Assembly (NCBI GenBank): GCA_021443045.1
Contig: JABUUT010000013.1
Span: 3,553 to 12,438, forward strand
DNA from: Fibrobacteraceae bacterium
GTDB taxonomy: Bacteria; Fibrobacterota; Fibrobacteria; Fibrobacterales; Fibrobacteraceae
Direction of reading: 5' to 3'
DNA: 8,886 bases
Position 1 is the stretch's first letter; the number at the start of each line of letters is the position of its first letter. This document shows positions 6,689-8,886 of the stretch, piece by piece. Position numbers and translations under genes: made by a program. The notes under the pieces were generated by a model, which saw only the letters and a list, made by a program, of their open reading frames with translations, searched no databases and was not told where the DNA came from.

Positions 6689-8561
6689 GATTAATCATAT
6701 TAATCCTACAATTAACTATGAAAAAATTTCTGCGGTCTATGATTTCTTTGAAATTAGCACTTCAGAGAAATATTTTGATACTGGGGCAAAAATCCTAGAT
6801 GATATGATCATTGAAAAATCCGTCATTGCATTGCAATTTGACCTAGGAAAGAATTTCTATGTAATGATGAAGCATAATGAACAAAACGATGACCGAATCA
6901 AAAAAGTTATCAAGGACAATGAAAATCTGAGTTATACAACAAAAGAAGCCAAAGACATTCCTTTACATCGGCTAATTCAATTATTTTTGAATGGATTGTA
7001 CCGCTCTGAATCAGAGCATCCACTCTTGAAATTCAACAATCTTGGTGGACATTTGTATTGTTTCCATCCAAATTGGCTAAAAAAAAGGCCCCACAGCGAG
7101 AGCGTTATTTGGAAAATTCCTTGCCTTGATGTGAAAGTTTCCTGGCAAATGAATCTGACTTTCGATGTTAAGACTTTTTCTGCATTACCTTTCGTGCTTA
7201 AGAATACACCAAAAGAAGAACGATCGAAAATTTTGAAGCTTCCTCGCTATACATTAAGTGATGATAATACATTACATCGTTACCTTGAAGATGATGAAAA
7301 AAGAATGACTTATGTTCAAAAAGCTTTCGGTGCAAAAAAAACAACAATTCCATTCATTACTCTATGGCCTATTAATGAATACACCCAGTGTAAAATGGGC
7401 GTTGTTGGAGCAATCATAGAAAAATTCAATCATACTTTTGAAAGCCTAATTAAATTGAAATGCGATGAAATTCAAGAATACAAACTTATTGACATTGACA
7501 AGGAAAAACTAAATGAAAATGTAAAGTACATTACTGAAGCTCTTCAAAATCAGCCTATCAAAATTATTGATGAAGTTAAAGACGACTCTTCTGCTAAAGA
7601 ATGTAATCTGATTCAACTTGTAATAGAAGAATTTTATGGAATAAAAGCCTCTATTGGTCGTTATTTTGATAAAAAGGCAATTAATATAAGTTTAATTCAC
7701 AAACCAGAATTCTACGAAGAGTCGAACATTAAAGACCCCCATAGTATACCACACGAAAACTGCATTGTTCAACATCTCACTGTAGAAATATTGCGAGAAT
7801 TTATCAGAGAAAAAGACTCTGGAGAAATTGACCTTAAATTCATCAAACCATTGATATCTACCATAATCCATAATTTACTAATAAAAAAAGATTTGGAAAC
7901 AAAGAAAATTGCATTATTTGATTGGAATCAAATTGGGCTTACAGAAAAAATTTCTTTTGGTGTGGCCAAACTAATCAAAGACACCAAGAATGCATACCAA
8001 TTTTATTTTATGGATATTGACCCAAACGGGGCCTTTGAAATATCAGAAGTCGAGAACGACCTTTTTTCGCAAAATCAATATTCTAATTGTATTGAAATTT
8101 ACGAAAAAGAAGAAAAATCCTCAAGATCTCGAAATGAACCCATACAAGGAATCATCCAAGATCAAAACGGCAATATCAACATCATTCGCGATACAGAACA
8201 AGTAACTCTCCCTGAATTTGATAAAATTATGCAAGATGTTGCAGAAGGTAAAAATGCAAGAAGAGTCGCTGTAGCAGGCACTTATCTGAATGCCTGTACA
8301 AACATAAAAATGTTTGAAAATGATGATAAATTTTTTTACTGCGTTGGAATAAAACAAACCGCAATCCCACAAAAAATTCAACGAGCAGTAAACATCCGCG
8401 AAATTCAGTCTTTCAATGAATCTGCTATCATTTTTGAAAAATTGCTCCCGCTAATGAGTGTTGAATTTGTTAGAAACGGTCAAATGACTGTTATTCCATT
8501 TCCTTTCAAATATTTGAGAGAATGGATAGAAGTCAAACAGAAGAATTCTCAATCGCGTTAG
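6672..8561 (+). CDS. ddmE: DdmE-like short Argonaute-type protein
   Basis: This 629-residue protein shows no motif that proves its family by eye. The call rests on position (overlapping the 3' end of a helicase-nuclease by 17 bases), length (known DdmE is near 690 residues) and a C-terminal half that reads like a divergent PIWI fold. Blocks worth noting are KAINISLIHKPEFYEE (335-350) followed by VQHLTVE (366-372), IALFDWNQIG (413-422), YQFYFMDIDPNGAFEI (442-457), IQDQNGNINIIRDTE (495-509), and a terminal IPFPFKYLREWIE (608-620). I could not place a complete DEDX tetrad, which agrees with DdmE being catalytically inactive. In known systems DdmE uses a short DNA guide to find plasmid DNA and recruits DdmD. 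The frame is complete, with no break like that in its partner. The gene is strongly A+T-rich. A PIWI-RE-type or unrelated protein remains possible. Confidence 0.6.
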   Translation: MPTPFKINHINPTINYEKISAVYDFFEISTSEKYFDTGAKILDDMIIEKSVIALQFDLGKNFYVMMKHNEQNDDRIKKVIKDNENLSYTTKEAKDIPLHRLIQLFLNGLYRSESEHPLLKFNNLGGHLYCFHPNWLKKRPHSESVIWKIPCLDVKVSWQMNLTFDVKTFSALPFVLKNTPKEERSKILKLPRYTLSDDNTLHRYLEDDEKRMTYVQKAFGAKKTTIPFITLWPINEYTQCKMGVVGAIIEKFNHTFESLIKLKCDEIQEYKLIDIDKEKLNENVKYITEALQNQPIKIIDEVKDDSSAKECNLIQLVIEEFYGIKASIGRYFDKKAINISLIHKPEFYEESNIKDPHSIPHENCIVQHLTVEILREFIREKDSGEIDLKFIKPLISTIIHNLLIKKDLETKKIALFDWNQIGLTEKISFGVAKLIKDTKNAYQFYFMDIDPNGAFEISEVENDLFSQNQYSNCIEIYEKEEKSSRSRNEPIQGIIQDQNGNINIIRDTEQVTLPEFDKIMQDVAEGKNARRVAVAGTYLNACTNIKMFENDDKFFYCVGIKQTAIPQKIQRAVNIREIQSFNESAIIFEKLLPLMSVEFVRNGQMTVIPFPFKYLREWIEVKQKNSQSR

Positions 8562-8724
8562 GGATAGTGACCCCTCTGCCTGTCGTCAGACAGGTTGGGG
8601 CGGAGACTCGCGAAGCGTGGCTCCGTTGCAGGAGCCGGGTGGCAAGCGGAGCGCAGGCGGCTGGCCCTGCAATATAGCCCGACCCGAGCCGTGCCGCTAC
8701 ACGGCGGCGAAGGGGAACGCCCAA
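8562..8724. repeat. G+C-rich multi-hairpin intergenic element, probably a dispersed repeat
   Basis: The composition jumps from A+T-rich to strongly G+C-rich straight after the ddmE-like stop. Four inverted repeats follow one another. H1 is CCTGTC/GACAGG (8579-8584, 8589-8594) enclosed by CCCC/GGGG (8571-8574, 8597-8600). H2 is CGGAG/CTCCG (8601-8605, 8621-8625) with an inner CGC-GAA-GCG. H3 is TTGCAGG+AGCCG paired with CGGCT and CCTGCAA (8626-8637, 8658-8672). H4 is GCCGTG/CACGGC (8688-8693, 8700-8705). No T-run follows, so it is not a classic terminator, although H1 could end the operon. It resembles the multi-hairpin repeats that recur between genes in some genomes; Fibrobacter is my recollection, not a search. 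A structured RNA is the alternative. Confidence 0.55.
8571..8600 (+). terminator. Possible 3' hairpin of the ddmDE-like transcript
   Basis: CCCC, a 4-base gap, CCTGTC, loop GTCA, GACAGG, TT, GGGG form a stable hairpin 10 bases after the stop codon. The U-tract of an intrinsic terminator is absent, so it may protect the mRNA end rather than stop transcription, or simply be part of the larger repeat. Confidence 0.35.
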
Positions 8725-8760
8725 AAGAGATTTTCCACTTTATCCTTCATATCCTCATGA

Positions 8761-8886
8761 CTTGGGAATAACTTATTCGCAAAACTGGAGCTGTACAACC
8801 CATCGGGCTCGGTAAAAGACAGAACGGGTGCCTACATGATTGCCGATGCCGAAGAAAAAGGCCTGTTGAAAGAAGGCTCGACCATC
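8761..8886 (+). pseudogene. cysK: Cysteine synthase (O-acetylserine sulfhydrylase) fragment lacking its N-terminus
   Basis: The frame starting after a TGA at 8758-8760 reads LGNNLFAKLELYNPSGSVKDR and then a conserved helix ending in AEEKGLLKEGSTI. This is the pyridoxal-phosphate site of cysteine synthase, which makes cysteine from O-acetylserine and sulfide. The Lys of SVKDR (codon at 8815) is the cofactor-binding lysine. In the family about 25-30 residues, including an IGNTPLV segment, precede this point. Here they are absent in all three forward frames between 8725 and 8760, and no start codon with a ribosome site is visible. The gene therefore appears cut at its 5' end close to 8760, next to the hairpin element. 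It continues past the right edge, so whether the rest is intact is unknown. A full-length cysK interrupted by insertion, with the missing part elsewhere, is one explanation. Confidence 0.75.

Noticed and set aside
3248..8561. PIWI-RE system (DinG-type helicase plus PIWI-RE protein)
   Set aside because: The nuclease is fused to the helicase and the partner is shorter than usual PIWI-RE proteins, which fits DdmDE better; it is kept as an alternative in the gene entries.
8533..8724. Minus-strand reading frame across the hairpin element
   Set aside because: Its Arg/Ala-rich composition follows from the G+C-rich hairpins, it overlaps the 3' end of the ddmE-like gene, and no domain is recognisable.

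Overview
The window is a defence-gene region, probably from a Fibrobacter-like bacterium of moderate G+C. This placement is tentative. It rests on clear Shine-Dalgarno sites (AAGGAG, AAAGGA), a sigma70-type promoter with 17-bp spacing (which argues against Bacteroidota), and a G+C-rich multi-hairpin intergenic element of a kind I associate, from memory only, with Fibrobacter genomes.

Layout. (1) Positions 1-2992, minus strand, moderate G+C: a tightly packed three-gene operon transcribed right to left. Its genes are a methyltransferase-like 'subunit M' protein without a recognisable NPPY motif, an AlbA_2/GHKL-ATPase/winged-helix protein with a decapeptide-repeat linker, and the N-terminus of a large GIY-YIG (T5orf172-like) nuclease-helicase that runs off the left edge. 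(2) Positions 2993-3247: a 255-bp divergent control region with a good minus-strand promoter, a plus-strand -10 box and short direct repeats. (3) Positions 3248-8561, plus strand, visibly A+T-richer: a two-gene module that best matches DdmDE, the plasmid-eliminating pair of a helicase-nuclease (DdmD) and a short Argonaute-like protein (DdmE). (4) Positions 8562-8760: a G+C-rich string of hairpins. (5) From 8761: an in-frame piece of cysteine synthase that lacks its N-terminus and runs off the right edge.

The most striking point is that the ddmD-like gene is cut by one in-frame TAA codon (5516-5518). The two halves are in the same frame with no indel. The break lies between the motif V-like region and helicase motif VI, so neither half is a complete motor and the nuclease sits on the downstream half. 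Either the system has been inactivated by a point mutation, or the stop is a sequencing error, or the protein is made as two pieces or by readthrough. The ddmE-like gene next to it looks intact.

How the genes may work together: the two modules are arranged back to back and look like a small defence island, one arm resembling restriction and the other DNA-guided plasmid or phage clearance. The truncated cysteine synthase next to the hairpin element suggests that the right-hand junction is an insertion or rearrangement boundary.
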